Shown: piece after piece, positions 34,828 through 48,100 of the stretch
Position numbering within the stretch: position 1 is the stretch's first letter
Layout: each line of letters opens with the position of its first letter
Assembly (NCBI GenBank): GCA_963922205.1
Contig: CAWUHX010000037.1
Span: 1,426,001-1,490,000 of the forward strand
Direction of reading: 5' to 3'
DNA length: 64,000 nucleotides
Source of the DNA: Romanomermis culicivorax
Lineage: Eukaryota; Nematoda; Enoplea; Mermithida; Mermithidae
The notes under the pieces: model-generated
The model's input: the letters and a program-made list of their open reading frames with translations, nothing else
Told to the model about the DNA's origin: nothing
Databases searched by the model: none
Position numbers and translations under genes: made by a program

Positions 34828-36100
34828 TCTGGGCCCAGTTTCGCCACAAAACTCCATATTAGCAGTAAAATGTCATGAGTTACGAGTCCCATGTTAAGAG
34901 GACTACAAATGACTGTCTCACCAAAAATCAGAGTTTACGAGCAATGAATTACGAGTTTGGGAGTGTTACGAGTGACCATTTCACCAAAGAATAAAGTTCA
35001 TGGGTACGGGCCCAGGAGTTATGAGTGTTATGAGTGACAGTTTTCCATAATTTACTGCTGTTCAATTTGACCAAATGAGTTACCCACCATTATGATAATG
35101 AAAGGACTCATAAATTTGATGCGATTTTTACGGACCAAAAGTGGGTCCATAGGGCTTATAGCATAGTGGTGTTTTAACATTTTTGTCATTTGCTTTTTTT
35201 GTCAACCCAACAAAGAAATGATGATTTGGATCCTTCTTCAAAATTACTGCATTTTGGGCAAAAAACAAGCATTTTTGACATTTTCCTGAAAACCTCTGAG
35301 TAATAAAATTTTTCGTGAAAAACCAATATGTCCATCAGATTGCCCATGCAAAATAACCCTTCCCCCTCTACCATCTGTTGTAGTGGTGCATTGCCCCATT
35401 CATTATGCGGCATGCCCCGCACTGGACACCACCACTACAATGACAATTTCTGAACCATTCACATGGCTTGGTTAGCACAGTTGGATAGCGCATCTGCCTT
35501 GTATGCAGAAGGTCAGGGGTTTGAGCCTCCCATGGAACATTATTTTTCTGATGCACTGGCCACATGGATTTGGGCATAAAACATTTGTTACCACACCAGG
35601 GGCCCTTCCTCCTCGTAGGGGGAGAGGTGTTGTAGTGGTGCATTGGGCTATTCATTACGCCGCATGTCCTGCACTCACCACCACCACTATAACCATGTTG
35701 GATAGTGCATCTGCCTTGTATGTAGAAGGTCGGGGGTTCAAACCCCCATCAAGCATTATTTTTCTGATGCACCAGCCATGTCGATTTGGGCATGCGACAC
35801 ATCCCCCTTCAGTAAAAACCAAGGGCGCCCTCCGCCAGCAAGCTGTGACCTTAGAAATCCACTTTGAATGATTCTCAGTATATAATGTACATATATATGG
35901 CAGAGCAACGCCTTCGATTAGATAGTTTCAGAAATGTGCCAGCCATCTTGATTTCTTTTCAAGATGGTATCTTGATTTTTATTTCAAGATGTTATCTTAA
36001 TTTTTTTTCAAGATAATCTTGAGAAAAATGCAATGGATTTCAAAAAATTGTGATGTACTTGAAAAAAGTTGAACATCAGAAAACTCTTATATCTTAATTT
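34828..36100. repeat. Left arm of a long inverted repeat
   Basis: Begins TGGGCCCAGTTTCGCCACAA and runs through many ATGAGTTACGAGT-type words, then a SINE pair, then AAGATGGTATCTTGA-type repeats. It is the reverse complement of 39170-39985, except that the SINE block (about 35371-35815) is absent from the right arm. Confidence 0.8.
35371..35815 (+). mobile_element. Tandem pair of tRNA-derived SINEs
   Basis: Two units (about 35371-35625 and 35632-35815) share TTGTAGTGGTGCATTG, GTTGGATAGYGCATCTGCC, TTGTATG, AGAAGGTC and a tail ATTATTTTTCTGATGCAC. The first has an A-box-like TTAGCACAGTTGG (35473-35485) and a B-box-like GGGTTTGAGCC (about 35517). The anticodon-loop region reads CTTGTAT between TCTGC and GCAGA, resembling tRNA-Thr(UGU). 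Acceptor and T stems are imperfect, so this is a SINE head rather than a working tRNA gene. Confidence 0.75.
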
Positions 36101-37390
36101 TTTTTGTGATGCATCTTGAAATTTTTGCGAAGCATCTTGAAATTGTTGTGATGCATCATGTTCAAAGGTAAAAATTTTTTTCAAGTGGTATTTTTTCAAG
36201 TTGTAACAACATTTTCCAAGTGCTAACGAGATTTTTCAAGTGGCCCATCTTGTATTCCATACGAATGACTAACAAAAATAAATAATCTGTAAAGATCTAG
36301 AAATTTTTCACATTTTTTTTGTTGAATGTGATGAAAATGATTCTCTGTAGGGATTGAAAATTTTTTCGACATTGTTTCAACAAAATCCAACAAATTTTTA
36401 CAAGAATTGATAAAATTTCATCAAGATTTGATGAAATTTCAGAATAACCTAGAAATTAATAATTTTCAGAACAAATTGAAAAGCTCTTGCTAGTTTTGTA
36501 AAATTGTTCACACAATAGCTTGGCATGAAGATTACAGCCTGTTCCTGAAAAGCTGTCAGTAAAGTTACAGAATCCCTTTCATGGAAACTGTTGTTGGGCT
36601 CAAGATGCATACTCATATTGAGAGGGAATGAAAAGAAAGTGGTCAGAGAATATGCAAAATATTGTTTCATGCAAATCTCTTCTTGACTGTTTATTAATAG
36701 TACTATCAAATCAGTTAGGTACCATCACTACCCCCAACTTCTGAGAAACTTGGCCACCTATGTGAGACAGTCAATCCAGGCTCATGTGACATCATTTGAA
36801 CAGAATCGATGCAAAATTCAAAAGAAACGAAACAAATTCAAAAGAAATCTCAACATCATCACAGAATAGTTGAACCAAACCATCCTTCGGCCCTCTTTCC
36901 TGAGGTACAGCCACTTCTCCTATCATCTCTTCCTTCACACTACCCCCTCTAATGTCTCATGGCAAGGCTGGCAGTCTTTTTGTTTTCTAATATTTTACAT
37001 TTCGACTGTCAGACCCCAAAATCACAGGTCACACTGTAATCTCTTTTTCCAGCCTGTTTTTCCCAAACAGCTGTGGTCTGTTCTCCTTCTCCCCATTTCA
37101 CTATTTTATCCTCTTTTCTATTTTTCCCCAATTTCATAATTTTCTTCCCTTTCCCCATCACTTATCTTTTTGTTTCATTCTCTTCCTTCTATTTACTCTA
37201 TCGTATTCGCTTTTGTTTCCCTAGCCTGTTTTTCATCCAAAAGCTCGGTTTTCTCCCTATTTATCATCATCTTCCTGTTCCCTTTTATGTTTAATTTATT
37301 TTGCTCTCACCCAAAACATTCATTTGTCCTACACCATCATCTATGGTAAACAGGATCACATGATTTTCTGGGTCATTTTACGAGTTTCTG
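36101..37390. other. Spacer of the long inverted repeat, no recognised gene
   Basis: AT-rich. The T/C-rich part at about 36870-37300 produces Phe/Pro/Ser-rich frames that look like composition rather than coding. Confidence 0.5.
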
Positions 37391-38345
37391 GTGTGCTCCA
37401 AAGCAGACAGCACAATCATGTGGCCAGAGTCCAACTTTTCCAACTGGTGTCACCTAATCCACAAAGATAACTACACAGCATCAATCTCTGGCATGCATGT
37501 GGTCATTGATGATCTGGTAGCCCTCAAGATCATCAGCAAATTTCACCAACAAACTCTGTGTCCTGACCTCCATTTTGGCACAGTACACACTGATCAGGGT
37601 ATTGTTTTCTGTACACTCCAATGTTTCACATTCACACATGGCTTGGCCAGCCTCAAACTATCCAATTCAACTGACCAAGTTAATGCCAAACTCAACTATT
37701 TGGCGTAACAGATCAAGGAATTGGAAATCACTGCTTTCCAGGCTTGAACTCTGCTCTCATGGCCAGCAGTACCTTGATTTGACCTGGTAGTTGCTCCGCT
37801 TTGATGCCACTCTGGGAGTTCAAGCATTTCTCCAATGGAATGACACCACTGCTGAGTTCACTGGTGATGCTTTCACCATTTGGCCTTACTAAGAGTTCAC
37901 CGCCACACATGTTTACTGCTCCTACCATGTGGGAAACATGTGCCACATATTTCTCCCAGTAGAAATGAATTGTGTCATCATATTTGCCACACCTGGTGGC
38001 CCTGATCTCATCAGATCAAGCCCTGAGGTTCCCTGTGACCATCACTTCAACAGAATCTTCAGAAACCACTCCCTCTGGTACACAGAAGCAGGACCTGTGC
38101 ATGTAAATTGAATTCCACTTGAACTCTACTGGAAAAAGCAATTCAATGTGACCCTGTACACTGCACCTGCCCTTTTCCATGATCAACTGGGTTTTAGTTC
38201 CACCAGTTTTGCTTTCTTCAAGCAATACGTATACAAAACACAGCAAATTGCATCAGTTCTCAACTGACTGATCAATTATACAGCTGGACTTTCACTCCAA
38301 CCCGATGCTGTCTATCAAGCTTTTGCAAGCATGGGCACTGACAAA
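37391..38345 (+). pseudogene. Third Env-like remnant, running in frame into the pol membrane-segment region
   Basis: Homologous to 260-1215 (+): CHLIHKDNYTASISG, VVIDDLVALKI, CPDLHFGTVHTDQG, DQVNAKLNYLA, CDHHFNRIFRNHS and INYTAGLSLQPDAVYQAF all have counterparts. There is a frame change near 37700, with stops near 37706, 38109 and 38264. From 37929 to 38340 a single frame covers the end of the Env-like region and the start of the region before the pol membrane segment. Homology stops near 38345, so only this piece is present. It lies in the centre of the 34828-39985 inverted repeat. Confidence 0.8.
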
Positions 38346-39169
38346 AACGGAAAACTCCTATGCTTTCTGCTCATTATGCTGTGTGTAAATATGTTCAGGA
38401 TGGAAGATATAGAGAATTGGGTGCTGATCCTCCACCAATTAAAAGAAAAAAAGCTGATGAAGAAAGAATGCACTTGGGATCACAACCATACTAGAAAAAA
38501 GTAAAAAAAAAACATGTGTTGCACGTACTTTCTATGAAGGTACTGGCGCCACATCTGTACTAGATTCCCCTCGGCTGGTCCTGGGACTGGTCATACCATC
38601 GGTGTGGATGGGTATACAATTTCTGTTGATATATCACTTGACTTTCCCACTTTTTGGTTTATTCTTTTTAGGCTAGCTATATAAAGCTTGAAGTGGCAGC
38701 TTCAGCTTTATCAGCTAGGCAAACTTCATTCCCCCCAACAGGGGCAGCAGGTGGTGGTCGCGGGTGGTGCTGCGTAATAACTAAGAGCACAAACAGTAGA
38801 GTGGCTGTAGGGAGATCCTGATTAAAATTTTCAGACCGCCACACTCAATTTGAGATTTTGTCCCAAATGGGTTGTGTTGGGTATCAATCGATAGATCTCA
38901 TTCAGCTGATTCCGAAAAGTACCATATATGTCACATTATCCTGAGTTTTGACAGAGATGTGAGTGGGCCAAGTTTCCCAACTTTTTTTTGTACCCCAGTA
39001 GTGGTGTCATGCTTTTTTCTAGCTGGAAAAATGACGTCATAATGGTAGGAGTAAGGTTGGCCATGTTTTGTGTGTTGGGGAGGTTGTAAATTTTTTTCTT
39101 AGTTCAACGCCTATCTTTAACATGGGTGGGGGAACTTTTTGCAATCAGGCTACCTTCATACTACTTGTA
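38346..39169. other. Non-coding spacer downstream of the Env-like remnant
   Basis: No gene recognised. A short Lys-rich frame (38390-38500) and a TATATAAAGC word (about 38680) are present but unsupported by other evidence. Confidence 0.4.
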
Positions 39170-39985
39170 AGAGTTTTCCAATGTTTGACTTTTTTCAAGT
39201 GCATAGCAATTTTTTGAAATGCATTGCATTTTTCCCAAGATAACCCTGGAAAAAAATCAAGGTGGCATCTTGAAAAAAGTTAAGATAACATTTTGAAAAA
39301 AATCAAGACGGGCGGCACATTTCTGAAACTAGACAATCAAAAGCATTGCTTTGCCCCTTTGTATATTATATACTGGAACCCTTCAATGTAGATTTCTGAG
39401 ATCACGGCTTGCTGGTGGAGGGCGCCATTAGTTTTTACCAGAAGGAGGTGGCAAAGGAGGTAGGGTTATTTTGCACGGGCAATCTGATGGACATTGGTTT
39501 TTCATAACAATTTTTTATTTTTCAGTGTTTTTCAGGAAAATGTCAAGAATCCTTGTTTTTCGCCCTAAAATGTAGTAATTCCAGAAGAGAATCTAAATTA
39601 TGGTTTCTCTGTCGGGTTGACAAAAAAAACAAATGAGAAAAATGCTCAAACACCACTAAGCTACGAGTCTTATGACCCAACCCATTTCTGGTCCGTGAAA
39701 ATCTCATCAAATTTATGAGTCCTTTCATTATCATAAAGATGGGTAACTATCTTGGTGAAACTGAAGAGCTGTAAATTATGAAAAACTGTCACTCGTAACC
39801 CTTATAACTCGTGGGCCCGTACTCATAAACTTTTTTTTGTGAGACGGTCATTTTTAGCACTCCTAGACTCGTGATTCCTGATTTTTGGTGGGATGGCCAT
39901 TTGTAGCCCTCTTAACACACGACTCGTAACTCGTGACATTTTACTTCAAATACGTAGTTTTGTGGTGAAACTGGGCCCAGAACGT
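39170..39985. repeat. Right arm of the long inverted repeat
   Basis: Reverse complement of the outer and inner parts of 34828-36100, ending GTGGTGAAACTGGGCCCA. It lacks the SINE pair, so it preserves the pre-insertion arrangement (GGAGGTGGCAAAGGAGG where the left arm carries the SINEs). The two arms and spacer span about 5.2 kb. No target duplication was identified. Confidence 0.8.
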
Positions 39986-39989
39986 TCTT

Positions 39990-41906
39990 AATGTTTCCTG
40001 CATTCCGTAATGGCATATTTAGTGAGATTGATCGGAGTTTTTGTATCAACTTCCAAAATGGAAACACAGCTCCTAAAGCAGTACAATAATCTCATTGAAA
40101 TTTTAACACAATCTGCGACATTAGTGAATACAGAAATAGAGAAAATAATTCTGTGTCGCCCTGCATGGTGTTCAAATGCCAAGTTCTGCGATGTAGAATT
40201 TTCGTAATTTTTTGTCAACAGCCAAAAGCCATCAGAAGCTATTTGTTGTCATGGAAATTTTGGGTGCTTCTTAGTTTTCGCAGTAGATATTGTGTTTTTT
40301 GTGAAAAAATCGGCATATTTTGCACTCAAAACCTCATGCTTCAAGCATTCTCAATATGCACTTTACACTGCCTTTTTCTAAGTATATTGAAGCCGATGCA
40401 TTCGCCTCATGCTGAGTGAATTTGCAGAACATAAAGTTTCACGGGTTAATTTTTTACTCACCACTACTAAATTGAATCCTACCGTAGTATATCGTGTCTC
40501 AAAACTTGGTTATTTGGGATATTTATGGATCAGAAACAATGCAAGCTATTTGCGCACCATTGAAAATTCGCTGAGGTATTGAAGAGCCAACCAAAACCTC
40601 GCAATATTCAAATATTTTGTGGGTTTGGCAACGCATGAACAAAAAGTGCTAGTGAATGGGAATGAATATTCGACACGACGTACCGAATAACTGTTTCTTG
40701 TTTCTTACTGAGAAATGAATGCTCTCCTAAAACGTTTAGAATGATACTCAGTCCCGTAAAGTTAGTGTTTTACAAAATACGAATTTTTCAGTACAACAAT
40801 CAGTACAACCTTTGTCACTTTTCTAGCACGATTTCAATAATTACCGGCGAGCAGCGATCCAAAGTTCATGTGAATGTTGGCCAAATCGACACATGCATTT
40901 CCAAAACGATTGTGGACTTACTGTATAACGGAAATCCTGTCTCAACGAATATTTCACGATTTTTCTTGGAATGAATATTTCAAGTACTATGGATCAAATA
41001 ATAGTAGCTTGAAGATAGATGTTTTTTCGAACCGTATATACCATGTTATGCAAACCCTTAGTTATCGTGTCATAAGAACAAGCAATAAAATTTTTTTGAT
41101 TGATAATAGTCAAAATTTTTGGCCGACTTCATTCCCCTAGACAAGTTCCGATCCGAGTTACGGTTAAGTGTTATAGTTAGACAAAATGTTTCTAGTGAAA
41201 CAGGGTCTCCAAAATACGGATAATTTTTGTCCCTGTCGAAATGCTTAAAAATTTGACGCCAATCGATAAACCTATTTGAGAGCTGTTCGAAAACGCTATT
41301 CAGGACGCCTGATATTGATTATTGACGGAACTTTAAGGAGACGGAGTAGGCAAAAAAGACACACGTCGCATCGATAAATTTGTGTCCGTCGCTTCATGAA
41401 AGATGAACTTTATGAGTTTGAATGCTGTACGGTCCGAAATAAAATTCATTTCTCGTTGAGATGTCACTCGATATACAGCACAATAAAGACGGTGATTCAT
41501 CATTGTTACATTCTCCGTACGGTGGATTCAACGGTTGCTGTATCACCATAAACGGTCAAAAAAAATAAATCACTTTTTGTCAGTAGGTGGGCTGATAGTG
41601 GACCTCATTCACAAGGAATTTAATTCGCGGCCTGCGGGTAAATATTGAGATTGAGCTAGGAAGATGACAAAAGTAGCAGAATGTCGCACTGCAAAATTCT
41701 TATTCGTCGTTCTATGAAACTGCGAGCTTGGGCAACACGGTGAAATAATGTTTATTTTTCTGTCAGTTTACATTATGTTAAATATTAGCTTCATTGCAGC
41801 GCTTTTTGTCCACATATGTAAAATACTCAAAAAATTCGAAAATTTTGCAGTAACCCTCAGTATTTCTGCGACTTTTCTATCCCGAGCAAAAACTCGACGA
41901 AATTAT
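39990..41906. other. Intergenic stretch with a fragment of the TTAA-type long-TIR family
   Basis: About 39990-40200 resembles the reverse complement of 53870-54050 (GGCATATTTAGTG, GTATCAACTT, AGCTCC.AAA), so it is a fragment of the family whose full arms are at 46092 and 50635. The remainder (40200-41906) holds no recognised gene. Confidence 0.5.
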
Positions 41907-42050
41907 TCTCAAGGGCCAACTATACTTCGCCGTGCGGCAAGTATAGCACCTACTTATCATTTTCATTTACCACCGTACGGCGTGAAGTATAGCAGCCACT
42001 CATCAGGCGCCTGCGGTGCCGCACGGCGAAGTATATAGTTGGCCCCTTAA
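41907..42050. mobile_element. Short TTAA-type MITE
   Basis: Ends AGGGCCAACTATACTTCGCC and its inverse GGCGAAGTATATAGTTGGCC, with CGTGCGGCA or TGCCGCACG just inside. The right flank is TTAA and the left TCAA, suggesting a decayed TTAA duplication. About 140 bp, with an internal TACGGCGTGAAGTATAGC repeat. Confidence 0.75.
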
Positions 42051-42163
42051 CGCAACATATATCGAAGGAACTTCAGTTTTTGACTTATACAACGAAGGTG
42101 AGTTTTATCAGAGTGAAAAGCAAGCACCCGATAAACCACAGGACTGAAAAATTGAGAACCTAC

Positions 42164-45100
42164 TCAATTAATTCTTAAAATTCGTTGATAAAATTCATCA
42201 GGATAGTAATGTATTTCAACAGTATTTTGAGCATTTCTCAAAATTATACCAATGGCGGCCCTGAAGCCGGATCTATCTTTGCCCAATTGACAGCCGACGG
42301 CAGTTGTCACGATAATTTTCAAAGTATCGTCCGAGCCGCCAGCGTTGCGGTGATAATGACCACAAAATAGATAAGTTATGCCGCCTGCTTTCAGACGTTT
42401 AATGTAAGCGTCTCTTTCGATGGCATTCGGGTAATTAAAAGGTAAAGTCGTTTGTGGCACGTAAACAGGCGCTTCGTCGGGTTTTTCCAGGAAAGGTGGT
42501 ATATGCTATTGAAAAAATAAATTGATGAGGGTAAGAAAGTCACGCATTCCGAGAGATCTATCCTCGATTGAAAAAAATAATACTCGACTGGATAATTAAA
42601 TCGGTATCATAATCGATTAAGAATTGAATGAACGAGAAGGATGCGAAAATCTAACAGCTTAACAAATTGGAAAAAATTCAAAGAAGACAAGTTTGAAAGA
42701 ATAAAAAGGGAAAACGCTTTATTCATAGTTTTGTTTTCCTTCTTCGTATTTTTATAATAGAGAATTGTGAGAATATACTGTTTAGAATTATAAAAACCTG
42801 AACTGAATCAAGTTTTCCCGACTGTCCATAGGCCATTGACCTTTTTATCAGGCACTTTTTGCGATTCCCGTGTTTTCTTGCACAAAAAATGAAAAAATGA
42901 CTGTTTCATTTGTCCCAGATTCATACCGAAATCTGACGAAAATTTAGAAAAATCGCCACTTTCATTCTAATTTTTGTGAATCCAAACACATACACGTCTA
43001 ACAAATTACCCTTAACAGAAATCTGAAAAAACATTTACGATACACTAGGTAAAATGGAATGGAGAGCTATAGTCTGTCTTTCATAAAATGCTTCCTAAAA
43101 GAAAATTGATACAAATCGGTAATGTCGTCAAAATCGTTCACATAAAGTTCTTACTGTAAAATTTTTCACTCGAATGTTAAAGGTTAGGTCAGTATGCTCA
43201 CAAATTTTCAGTCCTACATGATATTTTGTTTATCAGAAAATCGCAAAAATCGGAAGTACTACTTGCTTTCCACTTTCATTATTTGGAAGCATTTCAAGAA
43301 AAACAGACTATAGGTGGTCAAATTTCTTTGAAAATGTTGCGGGAAAAGTTGATTTAGAGTGCCTTGCACATCAAGCAATAGTTTGGAGTTTTCATCTTCA
43401 TTAGAATTATCATTAAAAAAGCATTTTGGGTGAAAAGAATTCAGCTGGGCAAAGGAAAATTGAGAAAGTAAATTAAGTTTTCGGTTGATTTCCTTCTTTC
43501 TGAATCCAGGTTGCCTGCTTTCGGCCTGAAATCCCTATTTTTTCCGAGTTCATGAAATATGGATGATTTCTATGTAACTTCTTAATTTTCTAGCTGGTTG
43601 ACGGCACCGTAGGAGATACTGGGCGAGTGAGAGGACACGGTTGATGACACGATGACAACCGGAAAACTTAGGATACTACCCTGTGAAAATTATGCATTTA
43701 CCTATGCCAAAATTGCGATCCATGCATAAGGTGAAAATAGCAAACTAGAGCGCAAATGCAAACTTTTCCCATTCTTTACTGAAGTCAGGAACAAGCTTCA
43801 ACTGTGAGATAAAAATATTTAACTTGAAACCCTATATAGTGAATCCAGGGCTTTGTATTGTCGGGAGCCAGTTCTCTGTCGAGCCATTCGTCTTGGCCAC
43901 GTTTATGTTCCTGAACGTTTTCAGCGTTTATAAAATATTGACTATTTATCGCTAGAAATTTGACGCCGCCAACCCAAAATGTAAAATAATCGTCGCCAAA
44001 ATCGAACCTGCAAAAAAATCATAAGTATTATATTTTTAAGGGCAGCTTACCGAATAATCAAAGACTAATGTACAGCAAATTTTCAGTAAATACCAGGAAA
44101 ATATTTCAACTCTGATAAATGTTTGGCAAGAAATAAATTTCGTCAGCTGACATCCTCGAAATAAATCAGTTAACTTAGTCAGTAAATTTACAGCAATACT
44201 TTGAATGTATTGGAAATAAAAAAATCAAATCTTCGAGTGATTCAGAAGTCCTCCGGCAGGAACAGAAAATGTCCACCTTCCAGAGAAAAAATTTCGAACT
44301 CGATCATGGAAACTTCTTTTTAATGTTATGGTAAATTACTTAACTACTTTATTTTCATAGGTGTTGACTGCACTAGGTCAGGTTAAAAAACAGACAAATT
44401 TTACTACGGACCTAGAGGAAAGTGTTCTGTGACAAGAATCCAGGAATGCGAGATATGTACAAGGGCCGTTTGTACAAATGTGAGTAAGCGTTAACTCCTA
44501 TTAAAGTCGACCATTTTAACACGTGTTAAAGTTAATCGGTTTGCATAAAGGCGTCCCCTAGCAAGATTAAAGTCGAGTTAACGATGATCCGCACGATTTG
44601 AAAAAACATACAATCTTTTTCGTGTTCGTTTAATAGTGTTTAAACTTCTAAAATAAATTAAATGCATCATGCATCAAGGTTTAAAAGTTTAAGATTTCAG
44701 GGCATTGAGATTTCAAGGTTTTTTTTAGATTAACGCGTCAAAAGCACATTTATCTACATGAGTAGGCTAATATGTGGAATTCGCAAAAGAAAGCTTTTGC
44801 CACTGTGGAAGTCGAAAGTTATGCTCACTTGAACTGAGGATCAAGAAGACACTTGCAGAATGCTGTTCAGTGCACAACATCCACACTGCTCCCTACCTTT
44901 ATGGAACATTTGGTCAGGAATGAAAATCTTGCTTTCTGATATTAGAAGGTTTTCATCAAGCCACTTCCTTATTAGAATATTGAATTGAACATTTTGTCCA
45001 CCATTTATAAAAAGTTCCTACATATACTATAAACGACCTCGACTGCATACAAATATTGTGAAGGGAATAGAATAGCATTTCATTTCAATTTGATGCTTGG

Positions 45101-48100
45101 AAATGTTCGATCCGACGATCATTACCGATATAGGTACTCCATTCGTCATTTTAAAATGAGCATCGGAATACAAAAAAACTAAAGAAATCCGTGCGGAAGA
45201 TGACAATGCGTCAAAAGCTAATATATTTTTTCAAGTTACAGTACTAACTGCTAGAGTCAATCTGAGAAAAAGGGCTGCCGCGTACGCAGGTTGTTCATTA
45301 TTTGCATGAACATATTTTTCTTCTTGAGGCTTATTTGAAAAGATAGTCTATATTCAGCAGACGGATAGCGATAAAGATATAGATTTTTTTCTCATTTCTC
45401 AACAAAAGACGTTCAACAAAAAACAAATTTAAGACAACTTCGCTGTTGTGCCGACCATAGATAAGCGTAGGGGATGGGGGTAAAACCTAAATCCTGTCCG
45501 AACTTTTATAAATAGTAAAAGTGGTCATTCACCCAGACCTGAAGTTATAAAAATTGCCAAAGCGCTTACCTATATTCGGCCACAGTATCGGGAGTAGGTT
45601 TATCGTCCATATCGTGGTTACCAGGTATGCAAATCATTTTGATTTGTTTGTCCAAAAGATCAAAACGTTTTTTAAATTCGGCCACTTGTTGAGCGCGCAA
45701 ACTGCGCGGCCAAGCGTCAATCAAATCGCCACAAACGATCAGAAAACGGGGTTTCGGCTTGGCGTTGTTGGCAATGTGAATCAAGCGATTACATAATTCG
45801 ATTTCGGCATCGTGATTTGGCAACGCTTTTTTGTTTTGATAACTATCGATCATGCCTAATTGAGTATCGGCTGCCTGAAATGTATCAACTTTCGAAAATG
45901 ATGTTTTCATAAGCAGTGTTCTTTTGCACAGAGAAGACATTTGAATGACTGCCCAAAAACTGGTTGTATGAGTTTTTTGCACGGTCCAATGATCCGATAC
46001 CAACTTTCACAACTGAAAATTTGCTCTGAAGCGTACGAGAAGGGGACAATGTCAGCGTGTAGCATCAGAAATGAACAATCTTATTCACAACTTAAGACAC
46101 GATTTCTAAGAGATTCTGCCTTTTTTACATAGGCCTATGATAAGTTGAAAATTAATCATGCCTCAAAATCAGATATTTTGCGTAGTTTCGTGCTCTGAGC
46201 TTCATGGTAACAACATTCGTTTTGCTTGTAAACAAAAATTCACGCCGCTACAGTATGCCAAAGTTTGAAAATTGTTGATTTTTTTGCATTTTTCAGTGGT
46301 CTTGCTAGCCAAGCGATATTTCAAGACCGGATTGATCTTATTTGATAAATGAATATTCATTTTATAAAGGAGAGAATAAGCTCTCTTCTGATGTAATATT
46401 TACAGCAAATAACTGAATATTACACTTTTTAATAGAGTTTAAATTGTCAAAAACGAGCCGTCAAAATTGAAAAAATTTTGTTTATGGGCACTCCCGAGCA
46501 CCTTCCCATCGGAAGCCGCAGAATTTTATTTTCTTATATTGTAGCTCATGCATTTTTACTGCATTGGTTAAATTTTCGTCAAAATTTTTATACCGTTTTA
46601 GGAGCTGCACATCTCTGAAAAAGGCATACTCATGAAAATTTCATAGAAATCATTGCATTTGCCAGGTGGCCCCTGTCTACCCCTTGTGATATATTAATTA
46701 CCTAAACTGTAGAATTATCAAATAACTAACAGACTATAGTTTGATGTATTAATTGTTTCGCAAGCGAACATTTTACACTCTGCAACAAAGTTTGAAGATT
46801 CAAAAATTAGAAGCAAAAATTAAGAAAAATGCTAAATAGAGGCACTCCGAGCACTTTCACCTAACAGAATTTTATCTTTTTATCTTTTTATTCTTTTGTT
46901 CACACATTCCTACAGTAGATATGAAAGCAGCATCGCGATTCGAATACCCCTTGAAGAGCTACATAGATCCAAAGAAAGCAAAATCCTGAAAATTGTTCAA
47001 AAATCAATCAATTGTTTTTGGCATTTTTGTGTTTTCATGGAGTTGGTTCATTATTTCAATATTGGAACCAGAAAATACATTAAAAAAGTCACAACTTTTT
47101 GGACACGTTGTAGCAAAACAGTGATTTATGGTTTTAACTGCATTATCATCTACTTGATAAATTTTGTTCAATTCCTTTGAGTAACTAATCTAAAAGGATG
47201 ATACAAGCCCCCCACCTAATCAAACCTCACAAAGTCTATGTCATTCGCCTGAAAAAAATATCATGAAGCCCACTGTGTGAACAGCAGTTTGATACCTGTA
47301 TTTGCGAGTCATTTTACGTTTGTCATATACATGTAGGGACATGATCCATCTTCAAGGTTTGAAGACGTGCAACATAAGAAAAGAATCTCATGATCTAAAT
47401 CTAAATCAGCACTGATAATTTTTTTTCTACTCATACAGCGAATCTTGGAAAATTTTTCTTAGAAGGCTTATGAGTACTTTGTGTTTTTTATCTATAAAAC
47501 TTTGGAGATGGAATTATTGTAATTACCAATAGCATTGCACAGCTAACATAAGCAGTAAATTGTTCACTGAAAACTAAAACATTTTCTTATTGCGGTTGGT
47601 AATTTATTTTTAGTCAGACTGTCATACATACATACAAGAATTGACACAAATGAATTTGATGTAAGAAGTTTTTGTTTTCTCTATGTTTAGAGATTCACTG
47701 TATTTGCTGGCACAATCAATTGACATCTATCTTAATATAAAGTAAAAAAAATGTTGGTCAGGTTGATATGTCATGAAAGATCGGATCATGATCTGACAAT
47801 AGTTTCCTGTTACCTGGTCCACTATTACACTCCATTTAGTTACAAATGATTGAAGGGGTAGTCACAGTTCAGGCAAACAGCACCTTACTAGAGATTATGA
47901 AATCAATTTCAAAAATTTTGAAATGGTTAGAATAGAAAGAGTGATCATCAAAGAGTCTATATCATGAAGGAAAAATTTATTGAATAGACTTAATGAGTCT
48001 TCCATAATTTTGAACAAAATTTTGGTGCCAACCCTGCTCTGATCATTTCAAAAAGAATGCAGTACACTGATACTTTGCTGGATACCTTCTTTTCATTTTT

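Noticed and set aside
35465-35540. Functional tRNA-Thr gene
   Set aside because: Acceptor and T stems pair poorly and a similar unit follows in tandem with a shared tail, which points to a SINE head.
36870-37294. Phe/Pro/Ser-rich frames as a membrane protein
   Set aside because: They arise from a T/C-rich tract, overlap each other in different frames and have no splice or conservation signal.
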